Source: Geobacter sp. (lineage in GTDB: Bacteria; Desulfobacterota; Desulfuromonadia; Geobacterales; Geobacteraceae). From it: DNA of 64,000 bases. A model generated the notes under the pieces. It was not told the DNA's origin. It saw nothing but the letters and a program-made list of their open reading frames with translations, and did not search any database. The stretch is taken from the NCBI GenBank assembly GCA_003490025.1, contig DNJC01000055.1:70000-133999 (forward strand). The letters run 5' to 3'. A program made the translations under genes and the position numbers. The number at the start of each line of letters is the position of its first letter. Position 1 is the stretch's first letter. This document shows positions 18,361 through 27,713 of this stretch, piece by piece.

Positions 18361-18505
18361 AGCGACCTCCCTCCCCTTCAAGGGGAGGGGCGGGGTCACT
18401 GTGGTAGGGGCGAATAATCATTCGCCCCTACTCCGGTTCTTCGCTGAAGCCGCAAGTCTTCCCCCCTCCCAACCTCCCCCCGCTGGGGGGAGGAGTAAGT
18501 GGTTA
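18361..18505. repeat. Intergenic repeat cluster
   Basis: The 435-base gap before the next gene holds no convincing gene. It contains a CTCCCCTTCAAGGGGAG palindrome (about 18371-18391), a separate perfect 12-base inverted repeat (18404-18431), and a CCCCCCTCC...GGGGGGAGGAG element (about 18465-18495) like the one at 545-660. Confidence 0.6.
18404..18431. repeat. Perfect 12-bp inverted repeat (GTAGGGGCGAAT)
   Basis: GTAGGGGCGAAT and ATTCGCCCCTAC are perfect inverted arms around AATC. Elements with this core are dispersed in many bacterial genomes as short palindromic repeats; no coding sequence is attached to it here. Confidence 0.75.
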
Positions 18506-18614
18506 CTAGTGGGTAAAGCTCTTAACTTAACGGCAGTGATGGTCGAGGTGGGGGTGGGTGAGCCGGACCGGTCGGCGCCTTGCGGCCGGGAAGCGGGAAG
18601 CTACACTAGCGCCT

Positions 18615-19754
18615 ATGAAACGGAAACCGAAACGATACCGTCTTCTCCCGCTCCTGTCCCTGACGCTGCTCACGCTGCTGGTTTCGCTCAACGGCTGCAA
18701 CGCCCGGCGCGACTATCAGGCGGCGCTGCTTCTTGAGGACATCGCCGCCGGGAAGGCTCCGAGCCGACTGAAGTCGGCCACAACTGAGCCGGTGCGGCGA
18801 GCGGTTACCTTCACCGTCCCGGGGCGGACGCTCGGGGGGGATCTCTACCTGGCGGGGACAAAGCCGATGGCGGGGGTGCTGCTTTTGCCGGGGGCCGCTG
18901 AAAACGGGAAGGACGATCCGCGCCTGCAGGCGTTCGCCGGGAGCCTCGCGCGCGCCGGTTTCGCCGTCATGGTCCCCGACCTCGCCGGATTGCGCACCCT
19001 TCGTGTCACTAGCAGCGACATCGCCGACACCGTCGAGGCCTTCTCCTGGCTGGCCGGCAGGGAGGACCTCGCTCCGGAGGGGAGGGCCGGCTTTTTATCC
19101 TTCAGCTACGCCTGCGGCCCGGCGATCCTGGCCGCACTCCACCCCGCCATCGCCCCGCGGGTCAGATTCGTCATGTCGGTGGGGGGATATTTCAGCCTCC
19201 CGGAGCTGCTCACTTTCTTCACCACCGGCTACTACCTGCGGGACGGGGAGTGGCGTTTCATGCAGCCCAACGGCTACGGCAAATGGATCTTCGTGGCGAG
19301 CAACATCGGCCGCCTGCGCGCCACCACGGACCAGGAACTCTTCCGGCAGCTGGCACGGCGAAAGCTGGCCGACCTGGAAGCGCCGGTGGGGGACCTGGTG
19401 CGGCGGCTCACCCCGGAAGGAAGAAGCGTGTACGACTTCGTCGACAACCGCGATCCGGCCCGGGCGCTTCCCCTCATGGAACGGCTCCCTGCCGCGATAC
19501 GCCGCGAGATCGACGCCCTGGACCTGGCAAAGCACGACCTGAGCCGCCTGCGCGCCCGTTTCATCCTGGTGCACGGCTACGACGACGACATCATCCCCTA
19601 CACGCAAAGCGTCGCCCTTGAAAGACACCTCCCACCCGGCACGACACGGCTCTACCTGGTGCGCGGCCTCCAGCACGTGGAGCTGGAACCGCGGGTCATC
19701 GACAAGTACCGGCTCTGGAGAGCCCTCTCAGCCCTTTTGCGCTCCGCGTCCTAG
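18615..19754 (+). CDS. Alpha/beta-hydrolase lipoprotein
   Basis: The 379-residue protein starts with a basic, hydrophobic signal and an LNGC lipobox (Cys about residue 28), so it is probably membrane-anchored. The mature part looks like an alpha/beta hydrolase: GVLLLPGA (oxyanion region), a serine in a GFLSFSYACG segment that departs from the strict GxSxG nucleophile elbow, and ILVHGYDDDIIPYTQS plus LQHVELEP, providing the Asp and His. Substrate unknown. The ATG at 18615 is chosen because upstream codons are not part of a signal peptide. It converges on the carbonic anhydrase gene with a 4-base overlap. Confidence 0.75.
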   Translation: MKRKPKRYRLLPLLSLTLLTLLVSLNGCNARRDYQAALLLEDIAAGKAPSRLKSATTEPVRRAVTFTVPGRTLGGDLYLAGTKPMAGVLLLPGAAENGKDDPRLQAFAGSLARAGFAVMVPDLAGLRTLRVTSSDIADTVEAFSWLAGREDLAPEGRAGFLSFSYACGPAILAALHPAIAPRVRFVMSVGGYFSLPELLTFFTTGYYLRDGEWRFMQPNGYGKWIFVASNIGRLRATTDQELFRQLARRKLADLEAPVGDLVRRLTPEGRSVYDFVDNRDPARALPLMERLPAAIRREIDALDLAKHDLSRLRARFILVHGYDDDIIPYTQSVALERHLPPGTTRLYLVRGLQHVELEPRVIDKYRLWRALSALLRSAS

Positions 19755-20356
19755 CCCCCCGGCTGGCCCGACATCTTCACCACCTTTATCTCGCCGTTGC
19801 CCATGTCGTAGACCCAGCCGTGGATCTTCAACTTCTTGTCGGTCATCGCCTTGCGCACAAAGGGATACTCCTGCAGATGCTCCAGTTGCAGCCGGACGTT
19901 CTCCTCCACTATCAGGTTCATCCGCAGTTCCGGGTCCATCTCGATATGCAGCGCCGCGATTTTTTCGTCCACCCGCTCCTTCGCCTTGTAGGCGTTGCTC
20001 AGCCAGATCGGGATGTACTTGTCGTCGCTGTTTTCATTGACCAGCGCGTGGATGCCGCCACAACCGTAATGGCCGCAGATGACGATATCCGGAATCTGCA
20101 GGTGGTTGATGGAGAACTCGAGGACCGCGCTGAGGTTCCAGTCGTTGTTCGCAACGATGTTCCCGACGTTGCGGTGCACGAAGACCTCCCCCGCCCTGGT
20201 CTGCGTGATGGTGTTCACCGGCACCCGGGAATCGGAGCAGCCGATCCAGAGCACCGTCGGTTTCTGGTCCTTGGCCAGAGTGATGAAGAACTCCTTTTCC
20301 TTCTCGAACGTTTCCGATACGAACCGCTTGTTCCCCTCCAAAAGAGTCGTGATCAT
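19751..20356 (-). CDS. Beta-class carbonic anhydrase
   Basis: The 201-residue enzyme interconverts CO2 and bicarbonate. The zinc site is clear: WIGCSDSRVP gives Cys, Asp and Arg, and ICGHYGCGG gives His and Cys. The central FVHRNVGNIV motif is typical of the class. I start at the ATG at 20356 (MITTLLEGNKRF), the usual beta-CA N-terminus, after GGGGAG; a TTG 114 bases upstream opens a longer frame with no support. Confidence 0.93.
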   Translation of the reverse strand: MITTLLEGNKRFVSETFEKEKEFFITLAKDQKPTVLWIGCSDSRVPVNTITQTRAGEVFVHRNVGNIVANNDWNLSAVLEFSINHLQIPDIVICGHYGCGGIHALVNENSDDKYIPIWLSNAYKAKERVDEKIAALHIEMDPELRMNLIVEENVRLQLEHLQEYPFVRKAMTDKKLKIHGWVYDMGNGEIKVVKMSGQPGG

Positions 20357-20498
20357 GGCTCCCCGCTCCCCGCCGCAGCGACTATAAAGATGGATTTCAC
20401 TGTCAGGCGCCTGCGGCACTGTCAGCACCACAGACAACACCTCCTGCAAGTGCTTAAAAAGTACTATCAAATGAGGGAAAGTCCAGCAAAGGGGTGGA

Positions 20499-20526
20499 TG
20501 AGGCAGGTTCTATGAGGCAGGTTCTA
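20499..20526. repeat. Exact 14-bp tandem duplication
   Basis: TGAGGCAGGTTCTA occurs twice in a row in the intergenic space between the carbonic anhydrase and PEBP-like genes. It looks like a small slippage duplication. Confidence 0.85.
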
Positions 20527-20611
20527 CGTTCTACCAACGTGCCTGTAACAGAAATGACCTAGATGGGTCAGCGCGAAACGGTTGCATGGGCCATGGCTTC
20601 CCCCGGTGGCG

Positions 20612-21061
20612 TCAGCTTTCCCCGTACAGACCGGTCAGCACGGCTTCAGCCAGGACATGCCCCTCCATGGCCACGTTCAATTGCCCCTTGCTCGCGGTCC
20701 CCGCCAGGTCCAGCTGCGCATCCAGGGCATACAGCCTGAAGACGTAGCGGTGCGTCCCTGAAGGGGGACACGGGCCGCCGTACTTGCTGTGCCCCCAGCT
20801 GTTCCTGCCGATCACCGACTCCCGCGGCTGCGCCTGCTGCGCCAGGGTCGTCGTGCCGGGGTCGATGTTCCAGACGATCCAGTGCACCCAGAGGCCGTTA
20901 GGCGCATCCGGATCCTCCAGCACCAGCGCCAGCGACTTGGTGCCGGGCGGGGTGCCGGCGATGCGGAGTTCCGGGCTGATGTTGTCCCCGTCGCAGGTGT
21001 ACTTGGCGGGAATTCTCCCGTTTTCCTTGAATTCAGGGCTGGTCAATCGCATCTGTGCCAT
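20612..21061 (-). CDS. YbhB/YbcL family PEBP-like protein
   Basis: The 149-residue protein has the phosphatidylethanolamine-binding protein signatures: GRIPAKYTCDGDNISPEL, LALVLEDPDAPNGLWVHWIVWNI and YGGPCPPSGTHRYVFRLYALD. Bacterial members are cytosolic or periplasmic ligand binders with no defined role; this one has no signal peptide. The DPDAP and GxHRY segments form the anion-binding pocket. A single gene with about 27 bases to the preceding gene on the same strand. Confidence 0.92.
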   Translation of the reverse strand: MAQMRLTSPEFKENGRIPAKYTCDGDNISPELRIAGTPPGTKSLALVLEDPDAPNGLWVHWIVWNIDPGTTTLAQQAQPRESVIGRNSWGHSKYGGPCPPSGTHRYVFRLYALDAQLDLAGTASKGQLNVAMEGHVLAEAVLTGLYGES

Positions 21062-21088
21062 AAGTCACCCCCTGTTGTTTTCCTTTCC

Positions 21089-22276
21089 TCATCGGCCGCT
21101 TCCCTGCGGGATGCCGGCCGTCCATATTTCGATCACCAGATCATCCACCTGGGCGAACTGCTCCGACAGGGAGCCTGTCGGCCTGAAGATCTCCAGGCTC
21201 CACTGGCCGTCCGCAGTCGTACCGCCGATGGGACTGGCGTTCATGTGCGTCACCGCCCCGCCCACTTCCGAGATGCGAACCGAGCGCCGGTTTTCCATCC
21301 GCCCCAGCAGGCACGGCGGAAGGGTCGACTGGTCCTCCTCCACCCTCTTCCCCGACCTCAGATAGAGCGCCGCATCGGGGAGCCGGACCAGCGCCGACCA
21401 CGGCACCGTCCCCGCCTCCCCCACCAAAGACGCGCTGATACCGCGCACGCGGCAGTTGTCGAACCCCTGGAAGAGGTCGAGGGGTACCTGGAACCTCACC
21501 GAGAAGCTGTCCCTGGCATGCCTTAACTGCCCCCAGGCGTTCCGGTTCATCAGGGCCCGGACCGAGAAAGCCCGGGTGAAGGTCTGCGTCCTTAGCCGGT
21601 ATCGCACGAGCCACTCGATCGCGTCGCGTGTCCAGATGGAGAGGCTGGTAATGGAGGCGCCCAGCGTATCGGCCCAGGAATTCAGCGGCGACGGCTCCCC
21701 GTCGTACCCGAAGTACCTGCCGAGCCCCCCCTCGGCCACGCTCACCCGGTTTATCGCCTCCTCGTAATCGCGGCAAAGACGTTTCAGCACCAGGTCGCGC
21801 TGCTCGTCGAGTGCGAAGGGCCTCCCCGGGCCGGCGAGTTCCTTTTTCCGCAGCGCGGCTTCCGCCCTCAGGTCGAGAGAACTCCTGATTTCCAGAGCGG
21901 CCGCCTCGACAGGCGCCACCCTCTCCCCTTCCTCCGGCACGCGCCCCTCTTCTTCCTCCTTCCTCTCTTCCACCTCGGCCCGCAGCCCCTCCGAAGCGGC
22001 TTCCGCTTCAGGAGCCCGGGCGGGTTCCTCTTTCGACGCCGCCTCAGCTTTTCGCTTTCTGTCCAGCTCGACTTGTTTCTCCTGGATCTCCAGGTCGTGG
22101 CTGAACTCGCTCCAGGCACGGTCAAGGAGGGAGTATTCCCTGTGATCGAGAAGACACCTGTCCAGAAGTATCGCTGCCTGGTCCAGGAGCGCCTCCGCGT
22201 GCCGGGGGGTGAAATTTGCGGCCAGCATCTCCGGGTCCGGACGATAGCTCACGATGTTGCACGCCGGCTTGCTCAT
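21089..22276 (-). CDS. Uncharacterised protein with coiled-coil and beta-rich C-terminus
   Basis: I do not recognise a named family for this 395-residue protein. Residues 60-150 are very rich in Glu, Ala, Arg and Lys, suggesting a charged helical or coiled segment. The C-terminal 150 residues look beta-rich (QVPLDLFQGFDNCRVRGISASLVG, then DGQWSLEIFRPTGSL) and recall the C-terminal sandwich that follows the helical part of Tc-toxin A subunits; that resemblance is by eye only. It has no signal peptide. A good AGGAGG site precedes the ATG, 66 bases after the copper-storage-like gene on the same strand. Confidence 0.6.
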   Translation of the reverse strand: MSKPACNIVSYRPDPEMLAANFTPRHAEALLDQAAILLDRCLLDHREYSLLDRAWSEFSHDLEIQEKQVELDRKRKAEAASKEEPARAPEAEAASEGLRAEVEERKEEEEGRVPEEGERVAPVEAAALEIRSSLDLRAEAALRKKELAGPGRPFALDEQRDLVLKRLCRDYEEAINRVSVAEGGLGRYFGYDGEPSPLNSWADTLGASITSLSIWTRDAIEWLVRYRLRTQTFTRAFSVRALMNRNAWGQLRHARDSFSVRFQVPLDLFQGFDNCRVRGISASLVGEAGTVPWSALVRLPDAALYLRSGKRVEEDQSTLPPCLLGRMENRRSVRISEVGGAVTHMNASPIGGTTADGQWSLEIFRPTGSLSEQFAQVDDLVIEIWTAGIPQGSGR

Positions 22277-22314
22277 CTGCTACCTCCTGTTTTACCGGTG
22301 AATCCAAACGAAGA

Positions 22315-22336
22315 GGGGGCAGCGTCGGCTGCCCCC
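22315..22336. terminator. GC hairpin between cysteine-rich gene and downstream gene
   Basis: GGGGGCAGC and GCTGCCCCC form a perfect 9-base stem around GTCG just after the stop of the four-helix copper protein gene. There is no T run, so it may only weaken transcription into the downstream gene or stabilise the message end. Confidence 0.4.
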
Positions 22337-22342
22337 TGCTCG

Positions 22343-22768
<426 letters not shown>

Positions 22769-23052
22769 GATGTTCTCCTGTTTTAGGTTGATTGGCGGCA
22801 CTACAATTAGCCAATTCTAACCGTGCGGCAGGATAATTCAACGAACTCCTTCCTGCGGCAGCTGCAGGAGGTTTTCCTTTCCGGAAAGAGCGCCGCCGGC
22901 CACTGCCTGATAAGCAGCGCCTCCTGCTCGTTGATCCCGAGCGACAGCAGGAATGCGTGATGAGGGGGGGGCACCCCGACTACGGTGGTGCGAGAGTTGC
23001 ATCCTTGCTGGCCCACGAGGCAAGATCTACGACCGACAGGGGGGAAACGAGC

Positions 23053-23481
23053 ATGACTTCGGCAAAGACAGGAGATACGGTCACCATCAGCTACATAGGG
23101 ACACTCGACGACGGCACCATCTTTCACAGCACCGAGGAACAGGGGCCGCTGACGGTCACTCTCGGCGCAGGGGAGCTCTTTCCGGCACTGGAGCAGGCGA
23201 TCATCGGGATGCGGGTGACCGACACCAGGAACATCTTCCTTTGCGCCTCCGAGGCGTACGGCGCGCGCCGCGACGAGAACCTCATCCGGGTCTCGCGCGG
23301 CTCCTTCCCTGCCGAAAAAGAGATCACCCCGGGTCAAAAACTGGGCATAGAATTCGCCGGCGGGGCCTCCAGAGTCATGGTGGTCACCGAGGTCACGGAA
23401 ACCGCGGTCACCCTGGACGGAAACCACCCGCTTGCGGGACTGAACCTCACCTTCGCCCTCCGGCTGGACCTGATTCAATAA
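23053..23481 (+). CDS. FKBP/SlyD-type peptidyl-prolyl isomerase
   Basis: The 142-residue protein has the SlyD-like FKBP order: TVTISYIGTLDDGTIF, GELFPALEQAIIGMRVTDTRN, an inserted flap with EAYGARRDENL, and DGNHPLAGLNLTF near the end. It likely helps proline isomerisation and folding in the cytosol. It lacks the His-rich metal tail of E. coli SlyD. A GGGGAAACGAGC site precedes the ATG at 23053; the extra upstream codons in the frame look non-coding. Confidence 0.9.
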   Translation: MTSAKTGDTVTISYIGTLDDGTIFHSTEEQGPLTVTLGAGELFPALEQAIIGMRVTDTRNIFLCASEAYGARRDENLIRVSRGSFPAEKEITPGQKLGIEFAGGASRVMVVTEVTETAVTLDGNHPLAGLNLTFALRLDLIQ

Positions 23482-23494
23482 CGCCGCGTCTGTT

Positions 23495-23851
23495 TCAAAT
23501 GCTCTCTTTCCACCGGTTCAAAGCTTCGGTGAGCCTGCCCGAGACCTCGGCAAGCTCGCCTCCGAACCCCATCATACTTTCCGCTTCACCCTTTTTACCC
23601 TGCGCGGCCAGCTGGGCCACCTTTGCCGCTACCCGGTGGAACTCGGCATGCAGTTGCTTCACCTTCCGGTAGTGCAGCGAGGACTTTTGCCTGCCGACCG
23701 ACGTCACCCCTTCCAGCCATTTGCCGAAACGGCATTCGCTCTCCGTGATCCCTCCAGCCGGGACCGCCGTCCCGCCCTGGACGAGAAGGTTCAGGTCGAA
23801 CTTCCACATCGCGTGCTCGGTGATTGCGTTGTTGATCTCTTGCTTGTCCAT
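23495..23851 (-). CDS. Stand-alone CZB (chemoreceptor zinc-binding) protein
   Basis: The 118-residue product is a single CZB domain: AITEHAMWKFDL (first His), ESECRFGKWLEG (zinc Cys), and YRKVKQLHAEFHRVA (two His). CZB domains bind zinc through 3 His and 1 Cys and usually sit at the end of chemoreceptors or diguanylate cyclases, sensing zinc or HOCl. Here the domain has no partner attached and no chemotaxis gene is adjacent, so it may act in trans. It is convergent with the FKBP gene. Confidence 0.88.
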   Translation of the reverse strand: MDKQEINNAITEHAMWKFDLNLLVQGGTAVPAGGITESECRFGKWLEGVTSVGRQKSSLHYRKVKQLHAEFHRVAAKVAQLAAQGKKGEAESMMGFGGELAEVSGRLTEALNRWKESI

Positions 23852-24301
23852 GCATGTACCTTCGACTCTGCTTGGTGATGAAGCTTAGGATAAGAGGCGG
23901 CACATCCATTACAGCCACTTTGATTGTACCAAGGCGGGACGGCTGTCAAAGGCCCGCTGAATTATAAATATTTAACACCATGGTCCGTCACGGCGTGTTT
24001 ACATAAGGCGCACAAGAATTCATAATGCGCCCTTATTAAGTTTATTATAGCGAGATTTCCAGGACGGCCTTCAACGCCGCAACAGAAGGGGTTACATCGG
24101 CACTATCTTTACCGGCTCCCTGTCTTATGAATTTTTTATTATTGCTCCTTATCAGGCGTCTTATTCGCAGAGCCCGAGTTCCAGAGCTGCAGGTTGTCAT
24201 GGCAATCGCGGCGGAATATGGTTATAATTTACTGATTATGGCATCGGCGACGGGCTTTGATTCAGGAATCGTCTAACGATATACAGTCGAGGTATGGAAC
24301 C
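23852..24301. other. AT-rich intergenic region, divergent promoters
   Basis: No open frame of note. The stretch is distinctly AT-rich (TTATTAAGTTTATTATAG near 24032-24049, TTTTTTATTATTGC near 24130-24144) and must contain the start regions of the minus-strand CZB gene and the plus-strand ErcA-like gene. I could not assign a convincing -35/-10 pair. Confidence 0.5.
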
Positions 24302-25462
24302 ATGGCGGAAGGTCTGGGGCTTAGAAAATTTCTCGCACCGGAATTCATCTTCGGTGACGGAGCAAGGAGACTCGCCGGGCGTTACGCGAAGAACCTCGGA
24401 GGACGCAAGATCCTGGTCGTTTCCGACCCCGGGGTGGTAAAGGCCGGCTGGACCAAGGACGTGACGGACAGCCTGGAGGAGGCGGGGCTTCCCTATGTCG
24501 TTTTCACCGCGGTCACGCCCAACCCTAAGGCAGGGGAAGTGATGGCGGGGGTGGCTTTCTACCAGGCCGAGCGCTGCGACGCGCTGGTCGCGGTGGGGGG
24601 AGGGAGCCCCATCGACTGCGCCAAGGGTATCGGCATCGTCTGCTCCAACAAGAGGCACATCCTGGAGTTCGAGGGGGTCGATATGGTGAAGTCCCCCATG
24701 CCCCCGCTGATCTGCATCCCGACCACCGGGGGGACCTCCGCCGACGTCTCCCAGTTCGCCATCATCAGCAACCCTGTGGAAAGGGTGAAGATAGCCATAA
24801 TCAGCAAGTCGGTGGTCCCCGACATCGCCCTGATCGACCCGGTCACCCTCACCTCCATGGACCCCTACCTGACCGCCTGCACCGGCCTCGACGCCATGAC
24901 CCACGCCATAGAGGCCTACGTATCCACCGCCCGCTCCTCCATGACCGACCTGCATGCCCTGGAAGCGCTGCGACTCCTCTCGACGAACCTGGTCCCGAGC
25001 ATCCGCAACCTCCACGACCAGGAACTCAGGAGCAACGTGATGATGGGGAGCCTGCAGGCGGGTCTCGCCTTCTCCAACGCCATCCTGGGCGCCAACCACG
25101 CCATGGCGCACAGCCTAGGCGGCGCCCTCGACCTGGCTCACGGCGAGTGCAACGCGATACTTCTGGACCACGTCATCGAGTTCAACTTCGCCTCGGCCCC
25201 CGAGCGGTTCGAGCGGATAGCCGAGGCGATGGGGCTCGACCTGCGCGGCAGGACCCTCGTTCAGAAGAAGAAGCTCCTTTTGCAGCATGTGAGGGCGCTG
25301 AAGAGGGAGGCCGGCGTCTTCCGGACCCTTGCCGAGGTGGGGGTGGGGCGCGGCGATGTCGCCATCTACAGCGAGCACGCCCTGAAGGACCCTTGCATGG
25401 CGACCAACCCGCGGCGGGCTTCGAAAAGGGACATAGAGGTCGTCTATGAAGAATCCCTCTGA
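24302..25462 (+). CDS. Iron-containing alcohol dehydrogenase, ErcA-like
   Basis: The 386-residue protein is a group III Fe-type ADH: nucleotide-binding VAVGGGSPIDCAKG, PTTGGTSADV, and metal ligands in GLDAMTHAIEAYVST, NAILGANHAMAHSLGG and AHGECNAILL. It ends inside the start of the PAS hybrid kinase gene (17-base overlap), which is the arrangement described for ErcA, an ADH-like protein linked to sensor kinases of ethanol oxidation in Pseudomonas. I infer a regulatory or sensory role, although an ordinary alcohol dehydrogenase is possible. Confidence 0.85.
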   Translation: MAEGLGLRKFLAPEFIFGDGARRLAGRYAKNLGGRKILVVSDPGVVKAGWTKDVTDSLEEAGLPYVVFTAVTPNPKAGEVMAGVAFYQAERCDALVAVGGGSPIDCAKGIGIVCSNKRHILEFEGVDMVKSPMPPLICIPTTGGTSADVSQFAIISNPVERVKIAIISKSVVPDIALIDPVTLTSMDPYLTACTGLDAMTHAIEAYVSTARSSMTDLHALEALRLLSTNLVPSIRNLHDQELRSNVMMGSLQAGLAFSNAILGANHAMAHSLGGALDLAHGECNAILLDHVIEFNFASAPERFERIAEAMGLDLRGRTLVQKKKLLLQHVRALKREAGVFRTLAEVGVGRGDVAIYSEHALKDPCMATNPRRASKRDIEVVYEESL

Positions 25463-27449
25463 TCCGCCCGACGCCCTGGAAGCCCTGCGGCGGAAGCTCG
25501 CCGGGCTCGGGGATGCCTCGGTCCGTAAGACCTACTACCCCGAACTGCAGGAGCGCCTCGAAGAACTGGAGCGCCTGAGGGCATTCCTCGACCACAGCAA
25601 CGACGCCATCTTCCTGGTCGAGGTCGTTACCGGGCGCATCGTGGACGTCAACGACTCCGCAAGCAGCCAGATGGGGTGGAGCCGCGACGAACTTTTGCAG
25701 CGCTCCCTCTTCGACGTTTCCGGCCTGCAGGAAGATCCCGCCGCCCAATCCCTGATCCGCTCCCCCGAGGCGGAGGGGAGCGTGCGCGAACTGATCGTCG
25801 CCGACCTGTACAGACGGGACGGCGGACGGTTCTGCGCGGAGCTGACCCTGAACCGGATGCAGTTCCGCGACCGGGCCTACGTCCTCGCCGTCGCCCGCGA
25901 CATCACCAGGCGCATGGCGGTGGAGGAGGCGCTGCGAGAGAGCGAGGAGTTCCTCAAGAACATCGTCGACAACATCCCGGCCATGGTCTTCGCCAAGGAC
26001 GTGGACACGCTGCGCTTCGTCACCATCAACAAGGCGGGCGAGGAACTCCTGGGCTACTCCCGGGAGGAGATCCTCGGGAAAAGCAACTTCGATCTCTTCC
26101 CGCCGGAGCAGGCCGAGTTCTTCAGCAGCAAGGACCGCGAGACCCTGGAGAAGGGGGAGTTGGTGGAGATCCCCGAAGAGGTGATCACCACGAGGAACGG
26201 GGACGCCATCCTGCGGACCAAGAAGATCCCGCTTCTGGACGACCAGGGAAAGGCGCGCTACCTGCTCGGCATAGCCGAGGACATAACCGAGCGGAAGCAT
26301 CTTGAGGAGAAGCTGCTGCAGTCGCAGAAGATGGAGGCGATCGGCCAGCTCGCCGGCGGGGTCGCCCACGACTTCAACAACATCCTCATGGTGATCATGG
26401 GGTACGGCAGCATCCTGAAAAACGAGGGGGGGCTGGAGCCGCGGCAGAGTGAGCATGTCCAGCATATCATGGACGCGGCGGACAAGGCGGCGCAGCTCAC
26501 CACCGGGCTCCTGGCTTTCAGCCGCAAGCAGGTGATCAAGCCGCAGACGGCAGACCTGAACGAGGTGATCCTGCACGTCGGGAAGTTCCTCTCCCGGATC
26601 ATCGGCGAGGACGTGCGGCTGAAGTCGGTGCTGTCGGAGCTAGACCTCTCGGTGGAGATCGACCGGGGGCAGATCGAGCAGGTGCTGGTCAACCTGGCGA
26701 CCAACGCGCGCGACGCGATGCCCAGGGGGGGGCTCCTCACCCTGGAGACGAGCCTGCAGCGCCTTGACGAGCCGTTCGTGGAGACCAACGATTTCGGGGA
26801 ACCGGGGCCGTACGCGGTGATAACGGTCTCCGACACCGGCGTCGGGATGGACGAAGCGACCAGAAGAAAGATCTTCGAGCCGTTCTTCACCACCAAGGAG
26901 ACGGGGAAGGGCACCGGCCTCGGGATGTCGATCGTCTACGGGATCATCAAGCAGCACAACGGCTTCATCAACGTCTACAGCGAGCCCGACCTCGGGACCA
27001 CCTTCCGCATCTACCTGCCGATCAGCCCCACCAGCCCGCTGGCCACCGCGGAACCCCCGGTTGCCGAGGCGGCCCCGGGCGGAGCCGAGACCGTCATGGT
27101 GGTCGAGGACGAGGCCAACCTCCGCCTGCTGCTGGAAAGCATCCTGACCGGTGCCGGTTACCGGGTAATGGTCGCCGAGGACGGGCTGGTGGCGGTGGAG
27201 AAGTTCGCCGAGAACCGCGACCAGGTGGCGCTGATCCTCATGGACATGATCATGCCGGGGATGAGCGGGAAGGATGCCTGCCGGGCCATCCGTGAAATCA
27301 ACCCCGCGGTGAAGGTGCTGTACACCAGCGGCTACACCATGGACATCATCAAGTCGCGGGACTTCGTCGACGACGGAACCGAACTCCTGATGAAACCGGT
27401 CCGCCCGCTGGAACTTCTGAAAAAGATCCGCGAGATGCTGGACAAGTAA
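25446..27449 (+). CDS. Cytosolic PAS-PAS hybrid histidine kinase with receiver
   Basis: This 667-residue protein has no membrane helix. PAS domains lie at about 45-155 and 165-285, a HisKA-type helix with His308 in GGVAHDFNN, the ATPase (VNLATNARDAM, DTGVGMDE, GKGTGLGMSIVYG) and a C-terminal receiver from about 548 (VVEDEANLR, phospho-Asp in LILMDMIMPG, Lys in LMKPV). Its start overlaps the ErcA-like gene by 17 bases, so the two are co-translated. PAS1 or PAS2 probably senses a small cytosolic ligand or redox state; the output partner is not adjacent. Confidence 0.9.
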   Translation: MKNPSDPPDALEALRRKLAGLGDASVRKTYYPELQERLEELERLRAFLDHSNDAIFLVEVVTGRIVDVNDSASSQMGWSRDELLQRSLFDVSGLQEDPAAQSLIRSPEAEGSVRELIVADLYRRDGGRFCAELTLNRMQFRDRAYVLAVARDITRRMAVEEALRESEEFLKNIVDNIPAMVFAKDVDTLRFVTINKAGEELLGYSREEILGKSNFDLFPPEQAEFFSSKDRETLEKGELVEIPEEVITTRNGDAILRTKKIPLLDDQGKARYLLGIAEDITERKHLEEKLLQSQKMEAIGQLAGGVAHDFNNILMVIMGYGSILKNEGGLEPRQSEHVQHIMDAADKAAQLTTGLLAFSRKQVIKPQTADLNEVILHVGKFLSRIIGEDVRLKSVLSELDLSVEIDRGQIEQVLVNLATNARDAMPRGGLLTLETSLQRLDEPFVETNDFGEPGPYAVITVSDTGVGMDEATRRKIFEPFFTTKETGKGTGLGMSIVYGIIKQHNGFINVYSEPDLGTTFRIYLPISPTSPLATAEPPVAEAAPGGAETVMVVEDEANLRLLLESILTGAGYRVMVAEDGLVAVEKFAENRDQVALILMDMIMPGMSGKDACRAIREINPAVKVLYTSGYTMDIIKSRDFVDDGTELLMKPVRPLELLKKIREMLDK

Positions 27450-27534
27450 CCCCGCCCCTCTTCGCCTATCCCCCCTGTTCCGACTCCTTCCTCGTAGCTT
27501 CAGATTCGACACTCTTGCGCATTGTTGGCTTACT

Positions 27535-27670
27535 TACCCTCTTCCATCCCCTCGCCCTCCGGGAGAGGGTGGCCGAAGGCCGGGTGAGGGCGTTGCCACG
27601 AAGCGGGAATGCCGCAGGAGCCCCCCTCACCCCGGCCCTCTCCCGTAGGGCGAGGGAGAGTTGGCGCGGG
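27535..27670. repeat. Intergenic palindromic repeat
   Basis: CCCTCGCCCTCCGGGAGAGGG on one side and CCGGCCCTCTCCCGTAGGGCGAGGG on the other can pair across about 60 bases. This is the commonest dispersed repeat type in high-GC proteobacterial spacers and explains the short open frames here. Confidence 0.6.
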
Positions 27671-27713
27671 ACGGGGAACTGCTTGCACCGAAGGGAATCC
27701 TTGATCAGGGGAT

